A stretch of DNA of 10,000 nucleotides from Flavobacterium sp. (GTDB taxonomy: Bacteria; Bacteroidota; Bacteroidia; Flavobacteriales; Flavobacteriaceae): contig NZ_JAIWOF010000019.1 in assembly GCF_020217025.1 (NCBI RefSeq), positions 1-10,000 on the forward strand. Reading direction: 5' to 3'. The position numbers and the translations under genes are program-made. Shown here one piece after another: positions 1 through 7,399 of the stretch. Position 1 is the stretch's first letter; each line of letters starts with the position of its first letter. The notes beneath the pieces were generated by a model, which saw only the letters and a program-made list of their open reading frames with translations, searched no databases and had not been told where the DNA came from.

Positions 1-28
1 ATAGTTTAATTGCGAATATAATCATTAC

Positions 29-67
29 AAAAAAACTAATTTAAATTATACTTATGAAATTTAAATT
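29..67 (-). terminator. Probable AT-only intrinsic terminator of the outer-membrane protein gene
   Basis: The self-complementary block AATTTAAATT occurs at 38-47 and 58-67, so the minus-strand transcript can fold a 10-bp A/U stem with a 10-nt loop. It is followed two bases later by seven U residues (29-35). The right arm overlaps the stop codon of the outer-membrane protein gene. A stem without G-C pairs is weak, but the stem, loop and T-run are in the right order and place for a terminator. Confidence 0.5.
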
Positions 68-2657
68 ATAATATCTTATAAATTATACCAAACAAAACAA
101 ACCTTTCCTGTAAATTATAGCTAAAGCTAGAATATGCGTAATCTGAAACAAGATGGTCTTCATACTTTTTAACATTCAACAAATTTTGTCCTTTGATGTA
201 GGTTTCTAAATTATATTTTTCAAATTTATAAACATATTCAAAGTTCATAAAACTATAAATTTGATTTTTAGTTTTGTCTGGAATAAAAGTTTGCAATTCA
301 AATTTAAAATTATTTTTATCGGAAATTTTATAAATAACTTTAAATTCATTTATTATCTGAGTCAATGCATTATTTGATTTATCAACTTCAAAAAAACTAG
401 ATTGTGATGTTATTTTACCTTGAAAATTTATTTTAGATTTAAAACCCGAATAAAATTGCAGTTCCATATTTAATAATTTACTTTTAATGTTTCTTAATTC
501 TGAATCATTAACAAAATTATACGACGAAGAAAAAGAAATTTTTGAATTAAACTTTATAGTTGTTTTAATAAAAGGCAGTAATTTGTGTATAGAAAAATCA
601 ACATAAAACCTGTTATTACCATAGTTTAGTAGCAAATATTTTATATAAGTTAATTCCGTTGTAATTTGATTTATAGAATAATAATCTTTATCAGCAAATG
701 AATAACCACTTCCAAAGTTTAAATAAAAAGTATTATAAACATCATTAATGTTATAACTCCATTTAACATCTCTATTTTTTATAAAATCTAATTTACTTTC
801 ATTGCTTATTAAATTCCTATATGATGTTAAAACAAAACCATTAAACATATAATTCATTTTTGGCACAAATACATCTTCATTATATCCAAAAGTAATACTG
901 TTTTTTTTATTTATAAGGTATTTATAATTTATATTAAACAATAAATCGCTTAAAGTGCTATCGGTATTAGATAAATACAATTTATTGAACAAAAATTTTG
1001 TTGAAAAATTTAAGTTTGACTTTTTATACTTAATAATAAAATTAATTAACAATTTATTATTTAAATTTTTAAAAACCAAATCATTCAAAAACGCATTATT
1101 AACAAGACTATTTTCTCCGTTAAGAAGCAATGTGTTTAATCCATCTTTTTGAAATTCTAAACTATTTGAAACTTTAAGTTTAATTAATGACCAATTTTTA
1201 TAAAATTCAATATTAGAATTTATAAAAACACTATTTATATTGCTTTTTTGGGTATTCTTTATACTTGATGAATCTATATTTGGTGAACCAGGTGTAATAT
1301 AAAAATTTTGTCTAGAATTATTAACAGAAAAGAATAATACCGAATTTAAAATTGAGTTTTCCGAAAGTTGTTTTGTTAATTCAGATTTATTACCCACAAA
1401 CAAGGATTTTGAAAGTAAATTAGAGCGCTGAAGCAAATTATTGTTATTAATCCTACTATTCAATTCACTTTGATTAGCTTCAATTAAGAGTTTGTTTTCA
1501 AATTGAATTTCACTCCCATAATTATAAGTGGTAGTATTGTTGAACGATAAAACTATTGGTTTTTTTTCTTGATTTTCTGTACTAAACAAATCTAAATTAT
1601 TTGTCGCCAATTTATAATTTGTTCTATCTATAAAATCTTGACGAATTTTATCTTCATAATAATTAAACCCAAATGTTGCTTTTGTTTTTTTTGTAAAATT
1701 TCTAAAAAAAGAAGTGTAATTATATTTACTCTGGTTTAATAATGAATTACTATTCCCTAAGAAAGTAGGATAATTACCTTGAGAAATTATTTCGTTGTTC
1801 TTAGCTTTACTAAATTGGTTATTATCTTTATTTGAAAAAATAAAATTTGAGGAAGCAACATTCCCGATATTATTTAAAGAAGAAGTACTAAATCCTTTAT
1901 TTAAATCATCAAGCAACAAGGCTGTTAGTGAATTATTATATTTTGAGTAAAAATCATTTTCTAATAAAACATTTAAATTTAAAACAGTCCTGTCTTTTTT
2001 TAATTTAAGATTTAATGCTACTTTCTCCGACTCAATAATTTTATTTAACACTTTATTTGTATTGAAATTCTCAATTGCCTCAATACTTTCGACTAAATCA
2101 ATATCAATATTTTTACTCCCTATTACATACTGTGCATTAAATAAATCATCTCCTTCAATCATTAAAGCTTCAATTTCTTTATTCTTAAAAAGAATTTTTC
2201 CGTCATCATTAACAGATATTCCAGGTAGTTTTTTTAATAAATTTTCAACAACTCTTTCTGTCCCATCTTTAAAAGAATTAACATTATATGAAATAGTGTC
2301 TTTTTTTTGTGAAAATTTATTTTCTTTTACAAAAACTACTTCGTCTAATGAAATAACATTTTTAAATAATTCTACTTTTATCAAAGTATCCTTTTTACTA
2401 AAAAAAAATATTTTTTCTTTTTTGAAATTTAAACTTGAAATTTCGATTACAACTGTATCTCGAAATGTTTTATTAAATTGAAACTTTCCTTGGCTGTCGG
2501 TAAATACAAAATCTAAAACTAAATTTCCTTTTTTAATTAAAACATTAGCATCAATTATTGCTTCTTGATCAGAATGAACGTAGCCTGTAATTTTTTGTGA
2601 AAAACAGGTTCTATGAAATAGTAAAAAAAAAAGAACTAAAAAAAAGTATCTATTCAT
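66..2657 (-). CDS. Outer-membrane beta-barrel protein with carboxypeptidase-regulatory-like and plug domains (TonB-receptor-like)
   Basis: The 863-residue product begins with a hydrophobic signal peptide (about residues 1-20, ending near CFS-Q) and should be exported to the outer membrane. Residues about 22-98 fit a CarboxypepD_reg-like beta-sandwich (ITGYVHS...DANVLIKKG...TDSQGKFQF). Residues about 103-220 resemble a plug domain of the TonB-receptor/OMP_b-brl class, with key stretches DTISYNVNSFKDG, ENLLKKLPGISV and IEGDDLF. The rest, about 225-863, is rich in Asn, Ser, Tyr and alternating hydrophobics, typical of a beta barrel. No clear TonB box was identified, so active transport is not shown and the ligand is unknown. 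The ATG lies 8 bp inside the preceding GLPGLI gene, implying translational coupling. The gene is more AT-rich than the nrd genes to its right. The family assignment is solid; the exact role is not. Confidence 0.85.
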   Translation of the reverse strand: MNRYFFLVLFFLLFHRTCFSQKITGYVHSDQEAIIDANVLIKKGNLVLDFVFTDSQGKFQFNKTFRDTVVIEISSLNFKKEKIFFFSKKDTLIKVELFKNVISLDEVVFVKENKFSQKKDTISYNVNSFKDGTERVVENLLKKLPGISVNDDGKILFKNKEIEALMIEGDDLFNAQYVIGSKNIDIDLVESIEAIENFNTNKVLNKIIESEKVALNLKLKKDRTVLNLNVLLENDFYSKYNNSLTALLLDDLNKGFSTSSLNNIGNVASSNFIFSNKDNNQFSKAKNNEIISQGNYPTFLGNSNSLLNQSKYNYTSFFRNFTKKTKATFGFNYYEDKIRQDFIDRTNYKLATNNLDLFSTENQEKKPIVLSFNNTTTYNYGSEIQFENKLLIEANQSELNSRINNNNLLQRSNLLSKSLFVGNKSELTKQLSENSILNSVLFFSVNNSRQNFYITPGSPNIDSSSIKNTQKSNINSVFINSNIEFYKNWSLIKLKVSNSLEFQKDGLNTLLLNGENSLVNNAFLNDLVFKNLNNKLLINFIIKYKKSNLNFSTKFLFNKLYLSNTDSTLSDLLFNINYKYLINKKNSITFGYNEDVFVPKMNYMFNGFVLTSYRNLISNESKLDFIKNRDVKWSYNINDVYNTFYLNFGSGYSFADKDYYSINQITTELTYIKYLLLNYGNNRFYVDFSIHKLLPFIKTTIKFNSKISFSSSYNFVNDSELRNIKSKLLNMELQFYSGFKSKINFQGKITSQSSFFEVDKSNNALTQIINEFKVIYKISDKNNFKFELQTFIPDKTKNQIYSFMNFEYVYKFEKYNLETYIKGQNLLNVKKYEDHLVSDYAYSSFSYNLQERFVLFGIIYKIL

Positions 2658-3378
2658 TAAACAATAATTCTAAGCCTGTTTTACTTATACTAATACCTTG
2701 ATTAGCATTATAACTTTCCATTTCATTCATTTTATTTATGTATTTCTTTTTAAACTCGCTAAAAGTGATACATTTTTTTTCATCAAATGGATTTGAAATT
2801 TTAGTGTTTTCTTGTGTTAAAACAATTTTAGTTGCTTCAATTGAATATACCGCACCTGAGTTTATTATAGATACTTTTAGTATTAACCCCGGTAATCCAT
2901 TGTATTTAGCGGGACCATCAGCCATTTGAATATCTGTCGTAAAAAAAGCTTCAAACTCACGACCTCTAAACTTAGTTTTAGCCTTAAAACATTTATAACC
3001 CAATATTGAAACTGTATCATTTACGATATCCCAATCAAAAATCCGCAAAGAATCTTTTACATTAAATATTTTTGTGAAAATTTTTTCTTCTGAGTATAAT
3101 TTATTTTCTTCAAACTCTTTATAAAAATATACTGTATCACTACTTGTTTTAACAATCATTAAATTTTCACCGTCTTTGTTTAAAGCTTTTGTTTCAAATC
3201 GATTATTTCTAAATTTTTTAACTAAAGATTTTCCCTGACTATTTACCAATTCTATTTTATGCCTTAAAGGATTAGACAACATCCCATTCATATCAATAAG
3301 CAAATCATATTCAACTTTAATAGTTTGTGAAAACAAAATATTAATAAAAAAAAGCAATATAAAAGTTATTTTTCTCAT
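2650..3378 (-). CDS. GLPGLI family exported protein
   Basis: The 242-residue protein has a short basic N-terminus, a hydrophobic core and a likely signal-peptidase site near residue 17 (ILFS-Q), so it is probably periplasmic or surface-associated. The signature motif GLPGLI is at residues 161-166, inside the typical context GPAKYNGLPGLILKV. Upstream features of the same family are also present: DWDIVNDTVSILGYKC (about 115-130) and FRGREFEAFFTTDI (about 137-150). The family is widespread in Bacteroidetes and has no established biochemical function. The stop codon overlaps the start of the outer-membrane protein gene by 8 bp, which makes co-expression and a shared envelope role likely. The two cysteines of the mature chain (130 and 203) could form a disulfide after export. 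Length and motif placement look intact. Confidence 0.9.
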   Translation of the reverse strand: MRKITFILLFFINILFSQTIKVEYDLLIDMNGMLSNPLRHKIELVNSQGKSLVKKFRNNRFETKALNKDGENLMIVKTSSDTVYFYKEFEENKLYSEEKIFTKIFNVKDSLRIFDWDIVNDTVSILGYKCFKAKTKFRGREFEAFFTTDIQMADGPAKYNGLPGLILKVSIINSGAVYSIEATKIVLTQENTKISNPFDEKKCITFSEFKKKYINKMNEMESYNANQGISISKTGLELLFNE

Positions 3379-3394
3379 TAGATTATAATTAAAT

Positions 3395-3424
3395 AATAAG
3401 CTAGCTAAATATAGCTAACTTATT
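3395..3424 (-). promoter_or_regulatory. Hairpin in the leader of the GLPGLI gene (attenuator or partial terminator)
   Basis: Two 13-base arms (3395-3407 and 3412-3424) are complementary except for one position and flank a 4-nt AATA loop. Outer bases AGATTA and TAATCT can add pairing. On the minus strand the hairpin sits between the small Cys protein gene and the GLPGLI start, and is followed by a T-rich but interrupted stretch. It could reduce read-through so that the small protein is made in excess, or it could stabilise an mRNA end. No separate TAnnTTTG promoter was seen for the GLPGLI gene. Confidence 0.45.
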
Positions 3425-3475
3425 AATCTGAATGGTTTTTAAGTCCTAATACCCATAATTATTTAAGCTTATGCA

Positions 3476-3742
3476 CTAGTCTTGACCTGTAAGTACATCC
3501 TGTAACTTAGCTTCAGCACAATTCATTAGTTCTATGTTTGCCTGATTTAAAGTTGCTTGTGAAGGTGCGGCTGAATATGTTCTGCAACAAGATGCTGAGG
3601 CAACAATATTTCCATCTTCATCTATAGCACTACTAGTTTTACAAATCATAACAGGCTTAACATTTTTAATTTTCAGTTCCTTTTCGTAACCTTTATTTGC
3701 AAATGTATTTGAAACAGCAAACAAAATAATTCCTAAAAACAT
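3476..3742 (-). CDS. Small secreted protein with four cysteines, signal-peptide start apparently frameshifted
   Basis: I do not recognise this family. The in-frame product is 88 residues, starting MFLGIILFAVSNTFANKG. This has a hydrophobic core and an Ala-type cleavage site (TFA-NK) but lacks the basic N-terminus of a signal peptide. An ATG at 3756, followed by a run of eight A residues and then TTAATG, reads MKKN-stop. One more A would give MKKKLMFLGIILF..., a textbook signal peptide. The true start is therefore probably 3756, with the frame broken by a homopolymer change. The mature part has cysteines at 34, 52, 53 and 74, including a CC pair, which could form two disulfides outside the cytoplasm. 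It lies upstream of the GLPGLI and outer-membrane protein genes on the same strand, so it may be the first gene of that cassette. Confidence 0.6.
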   Translation of the reverse strand: MFLGIILFAVSNTFANKGYEKELKIKNVKPVMICKTSSAIDEDGNIVASASCCRTYSAAPSQATLNQANIELMNCAEAKLQDVLTGQD

Positions 3743-3783
3743 TAATTTTTTTTCATCTTTTTTTAGTTAATTAATAATATAAA

Positions 3784-3791
3784 CAAATGAA
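3784..3791 (-). promoter_or_regulatory. Possible -7 element for the small Cys protein cassette
   Basis: On the minus strand TTCATTTG differs from the Bacteroidetes -7 consensus TAnnTTTG at one position. It lies 27 bases before the upstream ATG at 3756. The region further upstream is almost pure T, so a -33 TTTG cannot be placed. This is a weak call. Confidence 0.25.
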
Positions 3792-3841
3792 AAAAAAAAA
3801 AATGAAAAAAAAGTTTTTATTGTTAATTTTTCTATTAAATA

Positions 3842-4066
3842 TTACTCTTTTTCGTTAGCTAAGAAGAAATTTCTCGATTTTTTTGGATACTGATTATAAC
3901 TTTTATCACTCGGATTTACAATAACCGATTTGATATTAATTTCGTCTCCTACTTTGAAGTTTTTCTCTGTGTATTGGTAATCCAATAAGTATTCACCGCA
4001 GAAATAATTTCCATCTGCGTCTTTTTCTATGATCCCGGTGTAAACACCTTTTTTATCTTTTGACAT
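3842..4066 (-). CDS. Small conserved-looking cytosolic protein of unknown function (74 aa)
   Basis: I do not recognise the family. The chosen start gives MSKDKKGVYTGIIEKDADGN, a soluble, charged, 74-residue protein. It has no signal peptide or membrane segment and a single Cys (residue 23). The run VYTGIIEKDADGNYFCGEYLLDY followed by FKVGDEINIKSVIV suggests a compact beta-strand fold. An in-frame ATG further upstream at 4126 was rejected because it lies inside the terminator hairpin of the NYN gene and upstream of a good -7 element (4081-4088). The gene therefore appears to be transcribed separately from the NYN gene. No clear GC-stem terminator follows it; the DNA downstream is T-rich on the minus strand. 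Confidence 0.65.
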   Translation of the reverse strand: MSKDKKGVYTGIIEKDADGNYFCGEYLLDYQYTEKNFKVGDEINIKSVIVNPSDKSYNQYPKKSRNFFLANEKE

Positions 4067-4080
4067 AATTGTATTTTTTT

Positions 4081-4088
4081 CAAATGTA
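4081..4088 (-). promoter_or_regulatory. -7 promoter element of the 74-aa protein gene
   Basis: The minus strand reads TACATTTG, an exact match to TAnnTTTG, with 14 bases between it and the ATG at 4066. A -33 TTTG at canonical spacing is not present; only T-rich bases are found there. The element lies just after the NYN-gene terminator, as expected for a new transcription unit. Confidence 0.5.
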
Positions 4089-4114
4089 CGAATTGGATTG
4101 TAATTATTTAAAAC

Positions 4115-4144
4115 AAAAAGAGTCATCGTGTGATGACTCTTTTT
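4115..4144 (-). terminator. Strong intrinsic terminator of the NYN gene
   Basis: This is a perfect inverted repeat: AAAAAGAGTCATC at 4115-4127 and its complement at 4132-4144, with loop GTGT. It begins directly after the NYN stop codon. The minus transcript ends in five U residues, then G and four more U. Because it also has T-runs on the plus strand it could work in both directions. Confidence 0.85.
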
Positions 4145-4783
4145 CTAAACTTCCCAATCTTTAGGTTTCTTCAAAATATAACCATCTCTTTTTGTCACTT
4201 CAAGAGCAAACTGACTGTCTACTAATTTTTTTCTACCAATTGTCAATGAACCTTTAGCCATCAAAGCAACAGATTGATTATGCCTCTTTGGAGGAAAAGC
4301 AACAAAAACTCTCTTATTTTTAAATATTTCGTGAACAGATTTAATTGGAGGAACCAAATCACTATCGCCTGAAATTAGCATAGCCATATCATATTTATCT
4401 TGAAAAGCATCAATCAAAATTTGTGTTGCAATATTTACATCCGTCATTTTTTCATTATATGTTGGCCAAATATTTCCACATCTTCTACATTCTAGCTTAT
4501 CGGATTGATAATTCCCATAATAAATATTTACACCAACACTCTCTAATGCTTCTAAATATGTATTTTGTCTTTTTTGTTTCTCTGGGTTATTACTGACTCT
4601 ACTAGTAAAATATTTAATTTCAACTAAAGTTTGATTATTCTGTAATAAATTATTTACCAATAAATTGATATTTAACCATTTACAGTAGTCAAAACCTGCA
4701 TCTAACATCCCGAAATACAAGTTAAAACCATCTACATAAACAATCACCCTTTCTTTTTTTGTTAAAATATTTGCTTCACTCAT
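4145..4783 (-). CDS. NYN domain protein (PIN-like putative ribonuclease, LabA/DUF88 type)
   Basis: The 212-residue protein matches the NYN/PIN-like fold, a family of metal-dependent putative RNases. Visible motifs are the first strand RVIVYVDGFNLY with Asp18 and Asn21, the central KMTDVNIA with Asp115, and LISGDSDLVPPI with Asp140 and Asp142. These acidic residues are where the family binds metal. Between the first and second acidic motifs lies CRRCGNIW (Cys99, Cys102), half of a zinc-knuckle-like pair, followed by the KRHNQSVALMAKGSL segment of the fold's C-terminal part. No signal peptide or membrane segment is seen, so it should be cytosolic. It is a single gene ended by a strong hairpin. 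The RNA target is unknown, and nothing next to it marks it as a toxin with an antitoxin partner. Confidence 0.88.
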   Translation of the reverse strand: MSEANILTKKERVIVYVDGFNLYFGMLDAGFDYCKWLNINLLVNNLLQNNQTLVEIKYFTSRVSNNPEKQKRQNTYLEALESVGVNIYYGNYQSDKLECRRCGNIWPTYNEKMTDVNIATQILIDAFQDKYDMAMLISGDSDLVPPIKSVHEIFKNKRVFVAFPPKRHNQSVALMAKGSLTIGRKKLVDSQFALEVTKRDGYILKKPKDWEV

Positions 4784-4802
4784 TATTTATTTTATATATT
4801 TG
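4770..4802 (+). promoter_or_regulatory. Forward Bacteroidetes-type promoter ahead of a short hairpin transcript
   Basis: TTTG at 4770-4773 and TATATTTG at 4795-4802 match the Bacteroidetes -33 and -7 elements with a 21-base spacer. The -33 element lies inside the first codons of the divergent NYN gene. No forward protein gene follows; the next forward signal is a terminator about 60 bases on. Confidence 0.55.
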
Positions 4803-4807
4803 CATCA

Positions 4808-4867
4808 CATAAACAACACTAAAGATAGTATCTTTAGTCCGACGCCTCATTAGAGGCGTTTCTTTTT
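4808..4867 (+). ncRNA. Candidate small RNA with two hairpins
   Basis: A transcript starting a few bases after the TATATTTG element would run to the T-rich end near 4867, about 60 nt. It would contain a perfect palindrome, CTAAAGATAGTATCTTTAG (4819-4837), and a GC-rich terminator stem. No plausible ORF with a family-like product lies in it. The boundaries are inferred from the promoter and terminator, not measured. It could alternatively be the leader of a lost gene, or an operator region of the NYN gene. Confidence 0.45.
4842..4867 (+). terminator. Intrinsic terminator, forward strand
   Basis: ACGCCTC (4842-4848), loop ATTA, GAGGCGT (4853-4859), then TTCTTTTTT. This is a canonical rho-independent terminator oriented to the right. 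No forward coding gene precedes it, so it most simply ends the candidate small RNA. Confidence 0.75.
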
Positions 4868-4909
4868 TACACAAGTTTTTATCCCAATCTGATTAAGACC
4901 GAGAAAATT

Positions 4910-4946
4910 AAACTACTTACCCAATAAATTAATGAGTAAGTAGTTT
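4910..4946 (-). terminator. Terminator of the nrdBA operon
   Basis: Arms AAACTACTTAC (4910-4920) and GTAAGTAGTTT (4936-4946) are perfectly complementary around a 15-nt loop, 17 bases after the nrdA stop codon. On the minus strand the stem runs into TTTAATTTTC; on the plus strand it is followed by further T residues, so two-way activity is possible. Confidence 0.65.
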
Positions 4947-4963
4947 TTTATATTAAAACATTA

Positions 4964-7399
4964 TTAAGAACCACACATTTCACAATCTTCTGGACCAGCG
5001 TTTCTAGCCATTTCGATCATTGCTCTGTATTCTTCAGCTGTCATTTCTGCTGGTTCTTCTAAAACTGCAATAGCTTCTACTTTTTTAACTTCAACATGTT
5101 GTTCTTTAACTTCAATTGGAGTGGCAACTTTATCGTTATTTAGAGTAAACTTAATGGCATCCACCGCAGCTTTTGTTCTTAAGTAGTACATTCCTGTCTT
5201 TAAACCTGATTTCCAAGCGTAGAAGTGCATCGAAGTTAATTTCGCATAATTTGCATCTTGCATAAACAAGTTCAACGATTGCGATTGGTCAATAAAATAC
5301 CCTCTTTGACGCGACATATCGATAATATCTTTCATCGACATTTCCCAAACTGTCTTGTACAATTCTTTTAAATCCGCAGGAATTCTTTCAATATGTTGCA
5401 CAGAACCATTGTGACGCATGATTTCTTGCTTCAATGTTTCGTTCCACAAACCTCTTTCAACTAAATCGTTTAATAAGTGTTTGTTTACCACGATGAATTC
5501 TCCCGAAAGTACTCTTCTTGTATAAATATTTGAAGTATAAGGTTCGAAAGCTTCGTTATTTCCTAAGATTTGAGAAGTTGAAGCGGTAGGCATTGGCGCT
5601 ACTAACAATGAGTTTCTCACTCCGTTTGCCATTACTTCTTTTCTTAAACTTGCCCAATCCCAACGACCTGAAAGTTCTTCGTCTTTTAAGCCCCAAAGGT
5701 TGTGTTGGAATTCTCCTTTAGAAATTGGTGAACCTTCGTAAGAAGAATACGGTCCTTCTTCTTTAGCCATTTCCATAGAAGCGGTTACAGCTGCGAAATA
5801 TAAGGTTTCGAAAATTTCTTGGTTTAATTTTTTAGCTTCATCACTTGTAAAAGGCATTCTCATCATAATGAAAGCATCCGCCAAACCTTGCACTCCTAAT
5901 CCTACCGGACGGTGACGCATGTTTGAGTTTTCAGCTTCTTTTACTGGATAGTAATTTCTGTCGATTACTTTATTTAAGTTGCGAGTAACGCGTTTTGTTA
6001 CATTGAATAACAATTCGTGATTGAAGGCTCCGTTTTCAACAAACATTGGTAACGAAATAGATGCCAAGTTACATACTGCAATTTCATCTGGAGAAGTGTA
6101 CTCCATAATTTCAGTACATAAGTTAGACGAACGAATCGTTCCCAAATTCTTTTGGTTCGATTTTCTGTTCGCCGCATCTTTGTACAACATATAAGGCGTT
6201 CCTGTTTCAATTTGAGATTCAAGAATTTTTTCCCAAAGTTCACGTGCTTTGATGGTTTTTCTACCTTTTCCTTGTGCTTCGTATGAAATATATAAAGCTT
6301 CAAATTCTTCACCATACACTTCATCTAAACCAGGACATTCGTTTGGACACATTAACGTCCAAGTTGAATCTTCTTCTACACGTTTCATGAATAAGTCAGA
6401 AGTCCACATCGCGAAGAATAAATCTCTTGCACGCATTTCTTCTTTACCTGTATTCTTTTTCAAATCTAGGAATTCGAAAATATCAGCATGCCAAGTTTCT
6501 AAGTAAATAGCAAAACTTCCTTTACGTTTTCCTCCACCTTGATCTACGTAACGAGCAGTGTCATTGAAAACACGTAACATTGGAACAATTCCGTTTGAAG
6601 TTCCGTTTGTTCCTCGAATATATGAACCAGTTGCTCTTACATTGTGAATAGCTAAACCAATTCCTCCCGCTGATTGCGAAATTTTTGCTGTTTGTTTTAA
6701 AGTATCGTAAATTCCATCAATACTATCATCCTTCATGGTTAATAAGAAACAAGATGACATTTGAGGTTTTGGAGTTCCCGCGTTGAATAATGTTGGAGTA
6801 GCGTGTGTAAAGAACTTTTTCGACATTAATTCGTAAGTTTCAATTACCGCTTCCATGTCATTTAAGTGAATCCCTACCGAAACACGCATTAACATGTGTT
6901 GTGGACGCTCTACGATTTTTCCGTTGATTCTTAACAAATACGAACGCTCTAAGGTTTTGAAACCAAAGTAATCGTAATTGAAATCACGGTTGTATATGAT
7001 GTGAGAATTTAAAAATTCTGCATTTTCTTTAATTACTTCGTAAACCTCATCCGAAATCAAAGGGGCTGCTTGATTCGTTCTTGGGTTTACGTAGTGGTAC
7101 ATTTCACTCATCGTTTCCGAGAATGATTTGTTAGTATTTTTATGTAGGTTAGAAATTGCAATACGAGCCGCTAGTTGGGCATAATCTGGATGCGTTACCG
7201 TCATGGAAGCTGCGGTTTCTGCTGCTAAATTGTCTAATTCAGAAGTGGTAACTCCATCGTATAATCCTTCAATTACACGCATTGCCACTTTCACAGCGTC
7301 TACCATGTCATTTAATCCATAACATAGTTTTTTAATTCTGTCCGTGATTTTGTCAAACATTACTGGCTCCTTATGGCCATCTCTTTTTACTACATACAT
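4964..7399 (-). CDS. nrdA: Ribonucleoside-diphosphate reductase, class I alpha (large) subunit
   Basis: The 811-residue catalytic subunit reduces ribonucleoside diphosphates to deoxyribonucleotides in the cytosol, using the radical supplied by NrdB. Residues about 1-95 form an ATP-cone ([18 protein letters not shown]...) for overall activity control. The active site is complete: Cys217 (PQMSSCFLL) and Cys443 ([11 protein letters not shown]) form the redox pair. Asn426, Cys428 and Glu430 (SSNLCTEIM) carry the thiyl-radical chemistry. Tyr738-Tyr739 (GMYYLRTK) lie on the radical path, and the C-terminal CEMCGS supplies the shuttle cysteines 806 and 809. These spacings fit the eukaryote-like class I branch better than E. 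coli NrdA. A variable linker of about 50 residues precedes the C-terminus. There is no intein. It is the second gene of an operon after nrdB, 113 bases downstream. Confidence 0.97.
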   Translation of the reverse strand: MYVVKRDGHKEPVMFDKITDRIKKLCYGLNDMVDAVKVAMRVIEGLYDGVTTSELDNLAAETAASMTVTHPDYAQLAARIAISNLHKNTNKSFSETMSEMYHYVNPRTNQAAPLISDEVYEVIKENAEFLNSHIIYNRDFNYDYFGFKTLERSYLLRINGKIVERPQHMLMRVSVGIHLNDMEAVIETYELMSKKFFTHATPTLFNAGTPKPQMSSCFLLTMKDDSIDGIYDTLKQTAKISQSAGGIGLAIHNVRATGSYIRGTNGTSNGIVPMLRVFNDTARYVDQGGGKRKGSFAIYLETWHADIFEFLDLKKNTGKEEMRARDLFFAMWTSDLFMKRVEEDSTWTLMCPNECPGLDEVYGEEFEALYISYEAQGKGRKTIKARELWEKILESQIETGTPYMLYKDAANRKSNQKNLGTIRSSNLCTEIMEYTSPDEIAVCNLASISLPMFVENGAFNHELLFNVTKRVTRNLNKVIDRNYYPVKEAENSNMRHRPVGLGVQGLADAFIMMRMPFTSDEAKKLNQEIFETLYFAAVTASMEMAKEEGPYSSYEGSPISKGEFQHNLWGLKDEELSGRWDWASLRKEVMANGVRNSLLVAPMPTASTSQILGNNEAFEPYTSNIYTRRVLSGEFIVVNKHLLNDLVERGLWNETLKQEIMRHNGSVQHIERIPADLKELYKTVWEMSMKDIIDMSRQRGYFIDQSQSLNLFMQDANYAKLTSMHFYAWKSGLKTGMYYLRTKAAVDAIKFTLNNDKVATPIEVKEQHVEVKKVEAIAVLEEPAEMTAEEYRAMIEMARNAGPEDCEMCGS

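Noticed and set aside
955..2481. Plus-strand open frames at 955-1152 and 2062-2481
   Set aside because: They lie wholly antisense to the outer-membrane protein gene, give low-complexity Ser/Phe/Lys-rich products, and have no family motifs.
2738..2929. Plus-strand 63-residue open frame
   Set aside because: It lies antisense to the GLPGLI gene, including its signature motif, and has no start signals or motifs.
4067..4126. Extended 94-residue form of the small protein, starting at 4126
   Set aside because: The extra 20 codons cross the NYN-gene terminator hairpin and the TACATTTG promoter element; the start at 4066 fits both signals.
4145..4783. Toxin-antitoxin pair of the PIN-like NYN protein and the 74-aa protein
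   Set aside because: A perfect terminator and a new promoter separate the two genes, the small gene is downstream, and its sequence has no antitoxin DNA-binding motif.
5998..6506. Open frames at 5998-6324 (minus) and 6249-6506 (plus)
   Set aside because: Both fall inside the well-supported nrdA reading frame; their products have no recognisable features.
4964..7399. Possible intein or intron in nrdA
   Set aside because: Ribonucleotide reductase genes often host inteins, but all active-site motifs here occur at family-normal spacing with no extra domain.
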